A stretch of 8,177 nt of DNA from Adhaeribacter sp. (GCA_028288395.1 JAQBNV010000297.1:1-8177); one strand, 5' to 3'. Positions 1 through 6,302 are shown, counted from the stretch's first letter. Made by a program: numbers and translations. Notes: a model not told the origin generated them from the sequence alone.

Positions 1-66
1 ATTGCTGCAGATGCCCGGCTTACCGGCTCTGCCGTGCCCACCTTTCTGGCAATCAAACAATCATAA
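1..66 (+). CDS. C-terminal end of an unidentified upstream protein (partial)
   Basis: Reading from base 1 in frame 1 gives 21 sense codons and then TAA at 64-66; the encoded tail ends ...LTGSAVPTFLAIKQS. The stretch is clearly more GC-rich than most of the DNA after the stop, and its codons (GCC, ACC, CTG, GTG, CCC) match those of the confident genes nearby, so it looks like the 3' end of a gene entering from the left. I do not recognise the family from so short a tail. A second ORF overlaps it in frame 2 (2-238), but its translation is proline-rich and of mixed composition, and I consider it a shadow. No terminator hairpin follows the stop directly. Confidence 0.45.
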   Translation: MAADARLTGSAVPTFLAIKQS

Positions 67-145
67 TCTCCCTGTTTTATTTAACATACTGCACCGGGAA
101 CATATTTTTACCGCAAATACTGGTGCCGGGTTGCCGGCGGCTTCG

Positions 146-281
146 GGCGGAAATATTCTGTATTTAACGCCTCAAACTTTCTCCTGGTTATTTTATACCA
201 AATCTGGTGAATCACCTTCCAAAAGACATTTTAGATAATTATAAAATATTTGGCTGGATCATTCCCGGCGGGAATATTCTG
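146..281. repeat. Pair of 15-base near-identical direct repeats (GGCGG-A/G-AATATTCTG)
   Basis: GGCGGAAATATTCTG at 146-160 recurs as GGCGGGAATATTCTG at 267-281, with one mismatch in 15. The second copy overlaps the dyad ATTCCCG-G-CGGGAAT (261-275). Shorter relatives with the GAATATT core lie at 344-351 and 384-390. Function is unknown. They could be protein-binding sites or simply chance similarity in low-complexity DNA. Confidence 0.35.
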
Positions 282-443
282 GTTAGAAAGCATTACAGGC
301 AACTAACCCGATTACCTTTATTACCTGATTTTCTTCCTACAAAGAATATTCTTTTAAAAATTTTTGAATTCTGTGGAAGGAAGGAATATTATCTTTTTTG
401 GGTATAACAGGTGGTTTATTTCATTAGGTAATTATTTGGGTTT

Positions 444-464
444 AATTAACCCGAGAGGTTAATT
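444..464. repeat. Perfect inverted repeat, 8-bp arms and 5-base loop
   Basis: AATTAACC (444-451), CGAGA (452-456), GGTTAATT (457-464). In RNA this folds into a hairpin, but neither strand has a U-run after it, so it is not a standard terminator. It lies 65 bases before the ruvX start and upstream of the -7 box. The GGTTAAT arm also occurs in the gap before copA, which makes an operator or small repeated element possible. Confidence 0.5.
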
Positions 465-504
465 GCCCCGTAGCTGATAATAAACAAAATATTAAAATAC
501 TCCT

Positions 505-512
505 TACCTTTG
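505..512 (+). promoter_or_regulatory. Bacteroidota-type -7 box for ruvX-def
   Basis: TACCTTTG matches the Bacteroidota -7 consensus TAnnTTTG exactly and ends 16 bases before the ruvX TTG start, implying a very short leader. No TTTG-like -33 element is seen at the usual 17-23 base spacing, so the promoter is only half supported. The identical octamer stands before copA. Confidence 0.55.
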
Positions 513-528
513 CCGGAAACTTACTGCG

Positions 529-945
529 TTGGGAAGAATCATAGCCATTGATTATGGGAATAAACGCGTGGGCGTGGCCGTTACGGATCCGCTTCAGCTT
601 ATCGCTACGCCCCTGGACACCATTCATGCGAAAGATATTCTGGCGTTTTTAAAAAGTTATGTGCAGCAGGAACCCGTAGATGCCCTGGTGGTAGGCATGC
701 CCCGTACCCTGGACAATACGCCCACCGATGTTACCAGCGCGGTAGTAGGTTTTGTGCGAAAATTAAAAAAAGAAATTCCCGGAATACCCGTTTATACCAT
801 AGATGAGCGCTTTACCTCCCGCATGGCTTTTCAGGCGATGATCGACGGCGGCCTTAAAAAGAAAGCCCGTCAGAACAAAGCCACCGTTGATAAAGTAAGC
901 GCTACCATAATTTTACAATCTTATTTAGCTCAGAACAACTTATGA
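529..945 (+). CDS. ruvX: RuvX/YqgF family pre-16S rRNA nuclease / Holliday-junction resolvase-like protein
   Basis: A 138-residue protein of the usual YqgF/RuvX length with an RNase H-like fold. Family knowledge: cytoplasmic nuclease involved in 5' maturation of 16S rRNA and described as a putative Holliday-junction resolvase. Visible motifs: the N-terminal strand with catalytic Asp, IAIDYGNKRVGVAVTD (D8); VVGMPRTLDN in the middle; DERFTS at 92-97 (D92, E93); and VDKVSATIILQSYL near the C-terminus with the third acidic residue, D121. The start is TTG: MGRIIAIDYG is the canonical beginning, the upstream frame has no ATG or GTG before a stop at 493-495, and a -7 box at 505-512 leaves no room for an earlier start. 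Its TGA overlaps the def ATG (ATGA, 942-945), so the two genes are probably cotranscribed and translationally coupled. Confidence 0.93.
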   Translation: MGRIIAIDYGNKRVGVAVTDPLQLIATPLDTIHAKDILAFLKSYVQQEPVDALVVGMPRTLDNTPTDVTSAVVGFVRKLKKEIPGIPVYTIDERFTSRMAFQAMIDGGLKKKARQNKATVDKVSATIILQSYLAQNNL

Positions 946-1508
946 TTTACCCGATTGTTGCCTACGGCGATCCTGTATTAAAAGCCAAAGGCAAAGATAT
1001 ACCCCAGGATTTTGCCGTACTGCCCAAGCTCATCGAAGACATGTTCGATACCATGTATAATGCCCACGGCGTTGGCCTGGCCGCCCCCCAGATTGGAAAA
1101 AGCATCCGGCTGTTTGTCATTGATTCGGCGCCGTTTGAGGAAGACGAAGAATTAAGAAAACTGGCCGTAAAAAAAGCTTTTATAAATCCCCAGGTAATAA
1201 AAGAAGAAGGCGAAGAATGGCCTTTTGAAGAAGGCTGCCTGAGCATACCCGGCGTACGCGAAGATGTGTACCGGCCGGCCCGCGTTACCATCCGGTACCG
1301 CGATGAGCAGTGGCAGGAACACGAAGAAACCTTCGACGGCATGGTGGCCCGGATTATCCAGCACGAATACGACCACATCGAAGGGATCTTGTTTACCGAC
1401 CACTTATCGGGCTTTAAGAAACGCCTGATTAAAGGAAGATTGACTAAAATTACCAAAGGCGACGTAGATGCCGACTACCGCATGAAATTCCCGGGTACAA
1501 AAAGGTAA
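942..1508 (+). CDS. def: Peptide deformylase
   Basis: A 188-residue peptide deformylase, the cytoplasmic metalloenzyme that removes the N-formyl group from nascent proteins. All three family motifs are present: motif 1 GVGLAAPQ (43-50, Q50 catalytic), motif 2 EGCLS (97-101, C99 a metal ligand), and motif 3 HEYDH (141-145, H141 and H145 metal ligands, E142 the catalytic acid/base). An insert rich in acidic residues (EEDEELRK, about 67-74) precedes motif 2, and the C-terminal helix is lysine/arginine-rich. The ATG overlaps the ruvX stop by four bases and no SD is needed if translation is coupled. No clear intrinsic terminator follows; only a weak 5-bp pairing (AGCCT/AGGCT) spans about 1515-1547. 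Confidence 0.97.
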   Translation: MIYPIVAYGDPVLKAKGKDIPQDFAVLPKLIEDMFDTMYNAHGVGLAAPQIGKSIRLFVIDSAPFEEDEELRKLAVKKAFINPQVIKEEGEEWPFEEGCLSIPGVREDVYRPARVTIRYRDEQWQEHEETFDGMVARIIQHEYDHIEGILFTDHLSGFKKRLIKGRLTKITKGDVDADYRMKFPGTKR

Positions 1509-1647
1509 GCACCAGCCTAAACCCTTATTTCTATTACAAAAGCAGGCTATATTTTCATAAGTGAACGGAATAGTTAAATAATCGCCTTTGCCGCTTCGCG
1601 ACTGTACCATCAATATTTAAAACCAGGATTACCCTCATATATTAAAA

Positions 1648-1908
1648 CCTGTCCGGTTAATGTCTGCCACCTGGCGTATTAACCAGCCCCTTGCCGGTTA
1701 TATAAATCGGCGAGGGCGCGGCAGGTGCATAGGGTCTACCGGCTTATTCACAACTTCTCTTCTTATGTTTACCTGCCCGAAATAAATAAAACAGGTATCC
1801 TGCATCAGGCCTGTTGAACGTTCGGCACGGGTGGAATCAAAAGCAAAGCAGCCGGGAAATCCCGATTCTTGTATTTCCGGCAAGGCCCTGCCGGTTAATT
1901 CTGCCGCC
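1648..1908. repeat. Imperfect direct repeat containing CCGGTTAAT-TCTGCC
   Basis: The 24 bases at 1648-1671 and the 22 bases at 1887-1908 align with one mismatch and two single-base gaps; both contain CCTG...CCGGTTAAT...TCTGCC. A shorter relative, CCTTGCCGGTTAT, lies at 1689-1701. The similarity is well above what chance would suggest by eye, but no known repeat family is recognised. Confidence 0.5.
1655..1684. repeat. Inverted repeat GGTTAAT...ATTAACC
   Basis: GGTTAAT (1655-1661) and ATTAACC (1678-1684) are perfect 7-bp arms around 16 bases that themselves contain GCCA-CC-TGGC (1666-1675). The right arm could instead pair with GGTTA at 1696-1700 through TAACC, so two mutually exclusive hairpins are possible. 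It lacks a U-run and so does not look like an intrinsic terminator. It may be an operator or a structured 3' region of the def transcript. Confidence 0.4.
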
Positions 1909-1919
1909 ATAATCAGCAC
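1698..1919 (-). CDS. Doubtful small hypothetical protein or gene remnant
   Basis: An open frame of 73 codons on the minus strand, from GTG at 1919 (or ATG at 1910) to TAA at 1698-1700. Its codon choice (GTA, CCG, GCC, GAA, AAC) resembles the real genes nearby, and the product ends in a basic, proline-containing tail (DPMHLPRPRRFI). It matches no family I recognise, has no SD, no TAnnTTTG box upstream on its strand, and no terminator after it. The frame is closed by a stop eight codons above the GTG. It sits between two + strand operons and includes one copy of the direct repeat and a GC-rich hairpin. It may be a decayed minus-strand gene or chance. Confidence 0.2.
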   Translation of the reverse strand: MLIMAAELTGRALPEIQESGFPGCFAFDSTRAERSTGLMQDTCFIYFGQVNIRREVVNKPVDPMHLPRPRRFI

Positions 1920-2028
1920 GCATATTATTCTTTTCTTCAGTTACCCGCTGTAGGTTAACAATTTCCTGCTTTCCGAATCTTATAACATTTCGGCAGGATG
2001 CTGTAACACCGGCCGTGGCGAACCGCTG

Positions 2029-2036
2029 TACCTTTG
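2029..2036 (+). promoter_or_regulatory. copA: Bacteroidota-type -7 box for copA
   Basis: TACCTTTG, an exact TAnnTTTG match, ends 28 bases before the copA ATG and is followed by an A-rich leader. The expected -33 TTTG is not present at 17-23 bases upstream, which would fit a promoter needing an activator. GCTGTA words at 2000-2005 and 2025-2030 flank the spacer. I see no convincing CueR- or CsoR-type dyad. Confidence 0.55.
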
Positions 2037-2064
2037 TGATAGTAAAAGAAGTAAAAAATGTATT

Positions 2065-4317
2065 ATGGAAACTGCCGAAATTAAGACCACCGCTCCTGCT
2101 GCGTTAAAAAGCACTTTCCCGCTGGGTGGCATGACGTGCGCCTCCTGCGCCGTTAGCGTGGAGTCGATATTGAAAGCACAACCGGGCGTACTGGAGGTAA
2201 ATGTAAGCTACCCCAACCGTTCGGCCGAAGTAACTTACGAACCCAACCTGATAACGGTGAAAGGCCTGCAGAAAGCCGTCAGCCAGATTGGTTACGAATT
2301 GCTCCCCGATACAGAACAGGCCGCCGCCGACCTGGAAGCATCTGAAAGAAAACATTACCAGGAAATAAAAACCCGTACCATCGCAGCTTTTATATTAACC
2401 CTGCCGGTGGTGGTGATTGGTATGTTTTTTCACCATGGTTTTCCGGGGTCTAACCTCATCATGCTGGTCCTGACGGGACTGGTAATATTCTGGTTTGGCC
2501 GCGACTTCTTCAGCAATGCGTTAAAAAAAGCCCGCCACCTTTCGGCCAACATGGATACGCTGGTAGCCCTGAGTACCGGCGTGGCTTTCCTCTTCAGCGC
2601 CTTCAACACCCTTTATCCGCAGTACATGCTAAGCCGCGGGCTAACCCCGCAGGTATATTTTGAATCGGCCGCCGCTATTATCGCCTTTATTCTGGCAGGT
2701 AAATTAATGGAAGAGCGCGCCCGGGCCGGCACCTCGGCTGCTTTAAAAAAATTAATCGGTCTGCAGCCCAAAACCGTGCGGGTGCTGCGCGACGGAGAAG
2801 CCGAAATAGAAATTCCCGTAAGCCAGGTACAGCCCCAGGACCGCATCCGCATCCGGCCCGGTGAGAAAATTCCCGTTGACGGCGTCGTACACCTCGGCGA
2901 ATCGTACGTGGACGAAAGTATGATCACGGGCGAACCGGTGGCCCAACTCAAAAAAGACGGCGCCAAGGTATTTGCCGGCACCCTAAACCAGAAAGGCAGC
3001 TTTGAATTACTGGCCCAGAAAACAGGTAACCAAACCTTGCTGGCCCAGATTATCAGAACCGTACAGCAGGCCCAGGCCAGCAAGCCGCCGGTGCAGAAAC
3101 TCGTAGATAAAATAGCCGGCATTTTTGTGCCGGCAGTAATCCTGATCGCGCTCCTCAGCTTTGCCGCCTGGTATATTTCGGGGGTAGAAAATAATTTAAC
3201 CTATGCGCTTCAGGCCCTGATTACCGTATTAATTATTGCCTGCCCGTGTGCGTTGGGACTGGCCACGCCCACCGCAATTATGGTGGCAGTAGGAAAAGGT
3301 GCCGAGAATGGCATTTTAATCCGGGATGCCCAAAGCCTGGAAACTGCTCACCGGGCCGACGTGATTGTCCTGGATAAAACCGGTACGCTCACCCAAGGCC
3401 GGCCCGAAGCCGAAAATATTATCTGGGCGCAGCCCGGCCTGGACCAGGAAAAAATTAAAAGTACGGTGCTGGCCATGGAACTGCAATCGGAACACCCGCT
3501 GGCCGATGCCATTATCCGGAAACTACAGGCCGAGGCCGTTACCCCGGCAGTTACCCAGCAGTTCGAAAGCATAACCGGCCGCGGCGTACGGGCCCAAATA
3601 GGCGGCGAAACCTTTTTCATCGGGAGCCGCCATTTGATGCACGATTTTAATATCAGCCTACCAGCGGCGCAGCAAAAAATAGCAGAAGCCCAGGCCGAAC
3701 AAGCCAAAACAGTTATTTACGTAAGCAATGAGCAGAATTTATTGGCATTAATACCCGTAACCGATCCCATAAAAGAAACCTCGGCCGATGCCGTAAAAGC
3801 GCTCCATGCGATGCACCTGCAGGTACATTTGCTCACCGGCGATAACCAGCAAACCGCCCAATCCATTGCCCGGCAGGCCCATATTACCCATGTTGTTGCC
3901 GAAGTTTTACCTGCTGCCAAAGCCGCTTATGTGCAGGATTTACAGGCGCAGGGCCACGTAGTAGCCATGGTGGGCGACGGCATCAACGATTCACCGGCGC
4001 TGGCCCAGGCCGATGTGGGACTGGCCATGGGCCAGGGTACCGATATTGCCATGGAATCGGCGGATATGACCCTGATGCAATCGGACCTGCGGCACATTAT
4101 TACGGCCATCCGGTTATCGCACGCTACTGTGCGCACCATCCGGCAGAATTTATTCTGGGCTTTTATTTATAACCTGATCGGTATTCCGATTGCGGCCGGC
4201 GTTTTGTACCCGTTTTTTGGTTTCCTGCTGAATCCGATGCTGGCGGGAGCAGCGATGGCGCTGAGTTCTGTGTCGGTGGTAGCAAACAGCCTGCGTCTGC
4301 GCAACGTTAAATTATAG
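2065..4317 (+). CDS. copA: Cu(I)-exporting P1B-1-type ATPase
   Basis: A 750-residue heavy-metal P-type ATPase of the inner membrane that exports monovalent copper (or silver) using ATP. One N-terminal HMA domain carries GMTCASC (22-28; C25, C28). Eight membrane segments lie near 106-122, 129-147, 165-182, 199-216, 352-372, 383-404, 697-714 and 721-740. The actuator has TGEP (288-291), TM6 the CPC metal site (393-395), the P-domain DKTGTLT (D437 phosphorylated) and GDGIND (637-642), and the N-domain SEHPL (H477). YN in TM7 (702-703) and MALSS in TM8 (731-735) are the P1B-1 copper signature, separating it from Zn/Cd pumps. No key residue is missing. The ATG at 2065 is chosen because the ATG at 2058 is in another frame and stops after eight codons. 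A small HMA gene follows after 154 bases. Confidence 0.96.
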   Translation: METAEIKTTAPAALKSTFPLGGMTCASCAVSVESILKAQPGVLEVNVSYPNRSAEVTYEPNLITVKGLQKAVSQIGYELLPDTEQAAADLEASERKHYQEIKTRTIAAFILTLPVVVIGMFFHHGFPGSNLIMLVLTGLVIFWFGRDFFSNALKKARHLSANMDTLVALSTGVAFLFSAFNTLYPQYMLSRGLTPQVYFESAAAIIAFILAGKLMEERARAGTSAALKKLIGLQPKTVRVLRDGEAEIEIPVSQVQPQDRIRIRPGEKIPVDGVVHLGESYVDESMITGEPVAQLKKDGAKVFAGTLNQKGSFELLAQKTGNQTLLAQIIRTVQQAQASKPPVQKLVDKIAGIFVPAVILIALLSFAAWYISGVENNLTYALQALITVLIIACPCALGLATPTAIMVAVGKGAENGILIRDAQSLETAHRADVIVLDKTGTLTQGRPEAENIIWAQPGLDQEKIKSTVLAMELQSEHPLADAIIRKLQAEAVTPAVTQQFESITGRGVRAQIGGETFFIGSRHLMHDFNISLPAAQQKIAEAQAEQAKTVIYVSNEQNLLALIPVTDPIKETSADAVKALHAMHLQVHLLTGDNQQTAQSIARQAHITHVVAEVLPAAKAAYVQDLQAQGHVVAMVGDGINDSPALAQADVGLAMGQGTDIAMESADMTLMQSDLRHIITAIRLSHATVRTIRQNLFWAFIYNLIGIPIAAGVLYPFFGFLLNPMLAGAAMALSSVSVVANSLRLRNVKL

Positions 4318-4471
4318 CGGCATTCTTTTAGCAGGCAAAAATTTAAACTGATTAGTAGAGGAAGATCAAAAGCTCGTAGACATAAGGTTGTAAAGGTTAT
4401 TCCGCCGGCTTTCTAAAGCAAATTAAACTTTATTAAAACAATTCGTTAAACAAATAATAAACCTAAACTAT

Positions 4472-4708
4472 ATGAAAACCCTGAAATTTAAAACCAATAT
4501 AAACTGCGGCAACTGTGTCGCTGCCGCTAAACCTTACCTCGATGCCGTCAAAAATGTGCAGGAATGGCACGTTGACACGAATAATCCGGAAAAAATATTA
4601 ACCGTAAAAGGCGATGAAGTAAGCGTTGAAAATATTATTCAAAACGTAGAAAAAGCTGGCTACAAAATAGAACCAAAAAAAAGTCTGCTAGGCGGTTTGT
4701 TTAATTAA
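4472..4708 (+). CDS. Small heavy-metal-associated (HMA) domain protein, CopZ-like
   Basis: A 78-residue, single-domain protein with the HMA ferredoxin-like pattern and a metal-binding loop INCGNC (C12, C15) after the first strand. No signal peptide, so it is probably cytosolic. Family knowledge: such proteins carry Cu(I) to P1B ATPases; next to copA it is likely a chaperone or buffer. It differs from classical CopZ in lacking the Met of MxCxxC (here Asn11 precedes the first Cys), a version I recall as common in Bacteroidota small HMA proteins. The C-terminus ends KKSLLGGLFN. The ATG follows an A/T-rich leader without an SD. The 154-base gap after copA shows no clear terminator, so cotranscription or a separate weak promoter are both possible; a hairpin with a T-run follows the gene. 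Confidence 0.85.
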   Translation: MKTLKFKTNINCGNCVAAAKPYLDAVKNVQEWHVDTNNPEKILTVKGDEVSVENIIQNVEKAGYKIEPKKSLLGGLFN

Positions 4709-4732
4709 GTTTTCCCGTATATCCTCGTTTTG

Positions 4733-4780
4733 CGGCCGTTTATCACCTTTTAGATAAGGTAAACAAGGCCGGTCATTTTT
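4733..4780 (+). terminator. Probable intrinsic terminator after the small HMA gene
   Basis: The arms pair in three blocks: CGGCC (4733-4737) with GGCCG (4767-4771), GTTT (4738-4741) with AAAC (4761-4764), and ACCTT (4745-4749) with AAGGT (4756-4760). An ATC bulge lies on the left, an AA bulge on the right, and the loop has six bases. A T-run follows at 4776-4780. The bulges make it weaker than the hairpin at 6172. It separates the copper genes from the dioxygenase gene. Confidence 0.6.
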
Positions 4781-4781
4781 C

Positions 4782-4789
4782 GCACTTTG
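4782..4789 (+). promoter_or_regulatory. Possible -7 box for the CstB-like gene
   Basis: GCACTTTG keeps the TTTG half of TAnnTTTG but not the TA. It directly follows the terminator T-run and lies 27 bases before the ATG at 4817. If used, transcription would begin after the in-frame TTG at 4787, which supports the ATG start. No -33 element is evident. Confidence 0.35.
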
Positions 4790-4816
4790 GCAATAAATCT
4801 AAAACAAAATAAGGCA

Positions 4817-6151
4817 ATGACCATAAAACAATTTGAAGATAAAGACCTGGCTCATTTCTCTTATATTATTATGAGCGAGGGCAAAATTGCCATTCTGGAC
4901 CCGGCCCGCGATCCGCGGCCGTATTACGAGTACGCCAACCTCTACGACGCCCGGATTGAAGCGGTAATTGAAACCCATGCCCACGCCGATTTTGTGAGCA
5001 GCCATTTCGAGATAGGCACTACGAAAGAAGCCCCCATTTATGTGAGTAAACGAACCTGCGCGGCTTACCCCCATGTAAGCTTCGACGATGGGGATTACTT
5101 TAAGCTCGGCAATATTACCTTACACGCTATTAATACGCCGGGGCATTCGCCCGATAGTATTTGTGTGCTGGTCAAAGACGAAACGGGCCGGGCCCACGCC
5201 CTGTTTTCGGGCGATACGCTTTTTATCGGCGATGTGGGCCGGCCCGATTTACACGAAGACAAAGAACGCCCGGACACCTCCCACGAGGCCCTGGCCCGCG
5301 CCCTCTACCGTTCTACCCGGGATAAAATAATGACTTTGTCCGACGATGTTATCCTGTACCCCGCCCACGGGGCGGGCTCGTTGTGCGGCAAAGCCATCAG
5401 CGACGCCCACGACAGCACCATTGGAGCTGAAAAACAAACGAATCCGGCGCTGAAAGAGATGTCGGAAGAAGCCTTTGTGCAATATTTATTAGCGGGGCAG
5501 CCTTTTGTGCCGGTCTACTTTGCTTACGATGTGGCCCTGAACAAAAAGGGTGCCCCTGATTTTAAAGCTGGCATCAGTGCAGTGCCGGTGGTGGTACCGG
5601 GCGGCACTTTCCCGAAAGATGCCATTATTATCGACACCCGGCCCGCAATCGTGTTTAAAAAAGGGCATTTACCCGGGGCCATTAACCTGCAGAACGGAGC
5701 AAAATTTGAAACCTGGCTGGGGACCATCCTGAGACCCGAAGAAGAATATTACCTGATTGCCGCCGACGAAGCGGCACAAAAAGAAGTAATCCGGAAAGCG
5801 GCCAAAATCGGGTACGAAACAAAAATTAAAGCCGCCGTCATTTACCCGGCTGGCGCAACCGAAGCGAGCGCCAGCTTAGATTTGAACGCCTTTCAGCAGC
5901 AGCCCGACGCGTTTACCATTATTGATGTGCGCCAACCCGACGAAGTAAAAACCAGCACGCCTTTCCCCCGGAGCCTGGCGATACCTTTAGCAGTGTTACG
6001 AAAACGGAGACCGGAAATCCCAACCGATAAACCCATCGTGGTGCATTGCGCCAGCGGCTACCGTTCGGCGGCGGCCAGCAGCCTCCTGGCCTGTAAAATT
6101 CACCAGCAACCCGTGTACGATTTAGGCGAAGCCATCCAGAACTACCTATAA
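4817..6151 (+). CDS. CstB-like persulfide dioxygenase with pseudorhodanese and rhodanese domains
   Basis: A 444-residue cytosolic protein. Residues 1 to about 240 form a metallo-beta-lactamase fold of the ETHE1/persulfide dioxygenase type: THAHAD (53-58; H54, H56, D58), H110 in NTPGHSPDS, D133 in SGDTLFIGDVGRPD, and H184 in YPAHGAG. In ETHE1 the iron is held by two His and one Asp, here probably H54, H110 and D133. Residues about 260-350 resemble a rhodanese (IIDTRPA, GHLPGAINL) but have IAADEA (314-319) where the catalytic Cys loop should be. Residues about 360-444 are an active rhodanese with CASGYRS (C411). Order and length match Staphylococcus aureus CstB, which oxidises low-molecular-weight persulfides to thiosulfate. 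C190 (GSLCGK) may correspond to the extra conserved Cys of CstB. An upstream in-frame TTG (4787) would add ten residues; ATG gives the better start. Confidence 0.88.
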   Translation: MTIKQFEDKDLAHFSYIIMSEGKIAILDPARDPRPYYEYANLYDARIEAVIETHAHADFVSSHFEIGTTKEAPIYVSKRTCAAYPHVSFDDGDYFKLGNITLHAINTPGHSPDSICVLVKDETGRAHALFSGDTLFIGDVGRPDLHEDKERPDTSHEALARALYRSTRDKIMTLSDDVILYPAHGAGSLCGKAISDAHDSTIGAEKQTNPALKEMSEEAFVQYLLAGQPFVPVYFAYDVALNKKGAPDFKAGISAVPVVVPGGTFPKDAIIIDTRPAIVFKKGHLPGAINLQNGAKFETWLGTILRPEEEYYLIAADEAAQKEVIRKAAKIGYETKIKAAVIYPAGATEASASLDLNAFQQQPDAFTIIDVRQPDEVKTSTPFPRSLAIPLAVLRKRRPEIPTDKPIVVHCASGYRSAAASSLLACKIHQQPVYDLGEAIQNYL

Positions 6152-6171
6152 GGCGGCAATTGAAAAATGCA

Positions 6172-6213
6172 AAAAGAGGTGCTGTTTAATTATAAACAGC
6201 ACCTCTTTTATTT
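6172..6213 (+). terminator. Strong intrinsic terminator after the CstB-like gene
   Basis: Perfect 17-bp arms at 6172-6188 and 6193-6209 (core GAGGTGCTGTTTA) enclose a 4-base loop ATTA. The right arm ends in TTTT and is followed by ATTTT. The left arm begins with an A-run, so the structure could also stop transcription on the minus strand. It starts 20 bases after the stop codon at 6149-6151 and insulates the transhydrogenase operon. Confidence 0.92.
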
Positions 6214-6267
6214 TAAAGCCCTAATATTTTGGCCTACTTGCTGTGCAGATTACAATAAATAATTAAC

Positions 6268-6302
6268 TTGACGACTTTAATGTTCATGAAAAAATACTTT
6301 TA
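6268..6302 (+). promoter_or_regulatory. Possible promoter of the pnt operon
   Basis: TTG at 6268-6270 and TACTTTTA at 6295-6302 resemble the Bacteroidota -33/-7 pair (TTTG and TAnnTTTG), with the final G replaced by A and a 24-base spacer, slightly long. It ends 13 bases before the pntAA start, so the leader would be short. The strong terminator just upstream makes a promoter in this interval necessary. Confidence 0.4.

Larger units (their letters stand above)
67..528. other. A/T-rich gap upstream of ruvX, no convincing gene
   Basis: These 462 bases hold no ORF with a recognisable product. Two short open frames (2-238 and 207-407, both without ATG) have unfamiliar translations and A/T-driven codon use. 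What can be seen: four AATATT palindromes (152-157, 273-278, 345-350, 385-390), two of them inside a near-identical 15-mer; a 15-base dyad at 261-275 (ATTCCCG-G-CGGGAAT); near-promoter words such as TACCTTTA at 313-320; a perfect 8-bp inverted repeat at 444-464; and the ruvX -7 box at 505-512. It could be a decayed gene or a long regulatory region. Confidence 0.5.
1509..2064. other. 556-base gap between def and copA with repeats; possible gene remnant
   Basis: No + strand gene is seen. The stretch holds a direct repeat (1648-1671 and 1887-1908), an inverted repeat (1655-1684), a GC-rich hairpin CCGGCA-AGGCCC-TGCCGG (1877-1894), a smaller one CGGGA-AA-TCCCG (1853-1864), and a doubtful minus-strand ORF at 1698-1919. 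Nearer copA, GCTGTA occurs three times (1947-1952, 2000-2005, 2025-2030), the first and last within CCGCTGTA, followed by the copA -7 box. On the minus strand the DNA below 1698 shows short coding-like runs in changing frames, compatible with a decayed gene. No tRNA or rRNA is recognised. Confidence 0.5.

Noticed and set aside
2..238. TTG-started 78-codon ORF at the window start
   Set aside because: It overlaps the more plausible frame-1 gene tail (1-66), its composition is mixed and it spans the transition to A/T-rich noncoding DNA.
207..407. GTG-started 66-codon ORF in the gap before ruvX
   Set aside because: Its reading is open but A/T-driven, without a recognisable domain, promoter or ribosome site, and it contains the repeated GAATATT words; chance is more likely.
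962..1456. Long minus-strand ORF of 164 codons opposite def
   Set aside because: Def on the + strand has every family motif; the antisense translation is Ser/Pro/Trp-rich, typical of a shadow frame.
1515..1547. Terminator after def from AGCCT/AGGCT pairing
   Set aside because: Only five base pairs with a loop of more than 20 bases and no following T-run.
2000..2036. CueR/MerR-type operator in the copA promoter
   Set aside because: I searched for a dyad between -33 and -7 and found only an imperfect match around CGGCCG; the flanks do not pair.
67..2064. tRNA genes, CRISPR array or insertion sequence in the two gaps
   Set aside because: No cloverleaf-like arms with a CCA end, no regularly spaced identical repeats and no transposase fragment could be identified.
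2613..3122. Minus-strand ORF of 169 codons opposite copA
   Set aside because: It lies wholly within the conserved actuator region of copA and shows shadow-like composition.
4787..4816. Ten-residue N-terminal extension of the CstB-like protein from TTG at 4787
   Set aside because: The TTG is part of the probable -7 box TTTG and transcription would start after it; MTIKQFED at 4817 is a better family start.
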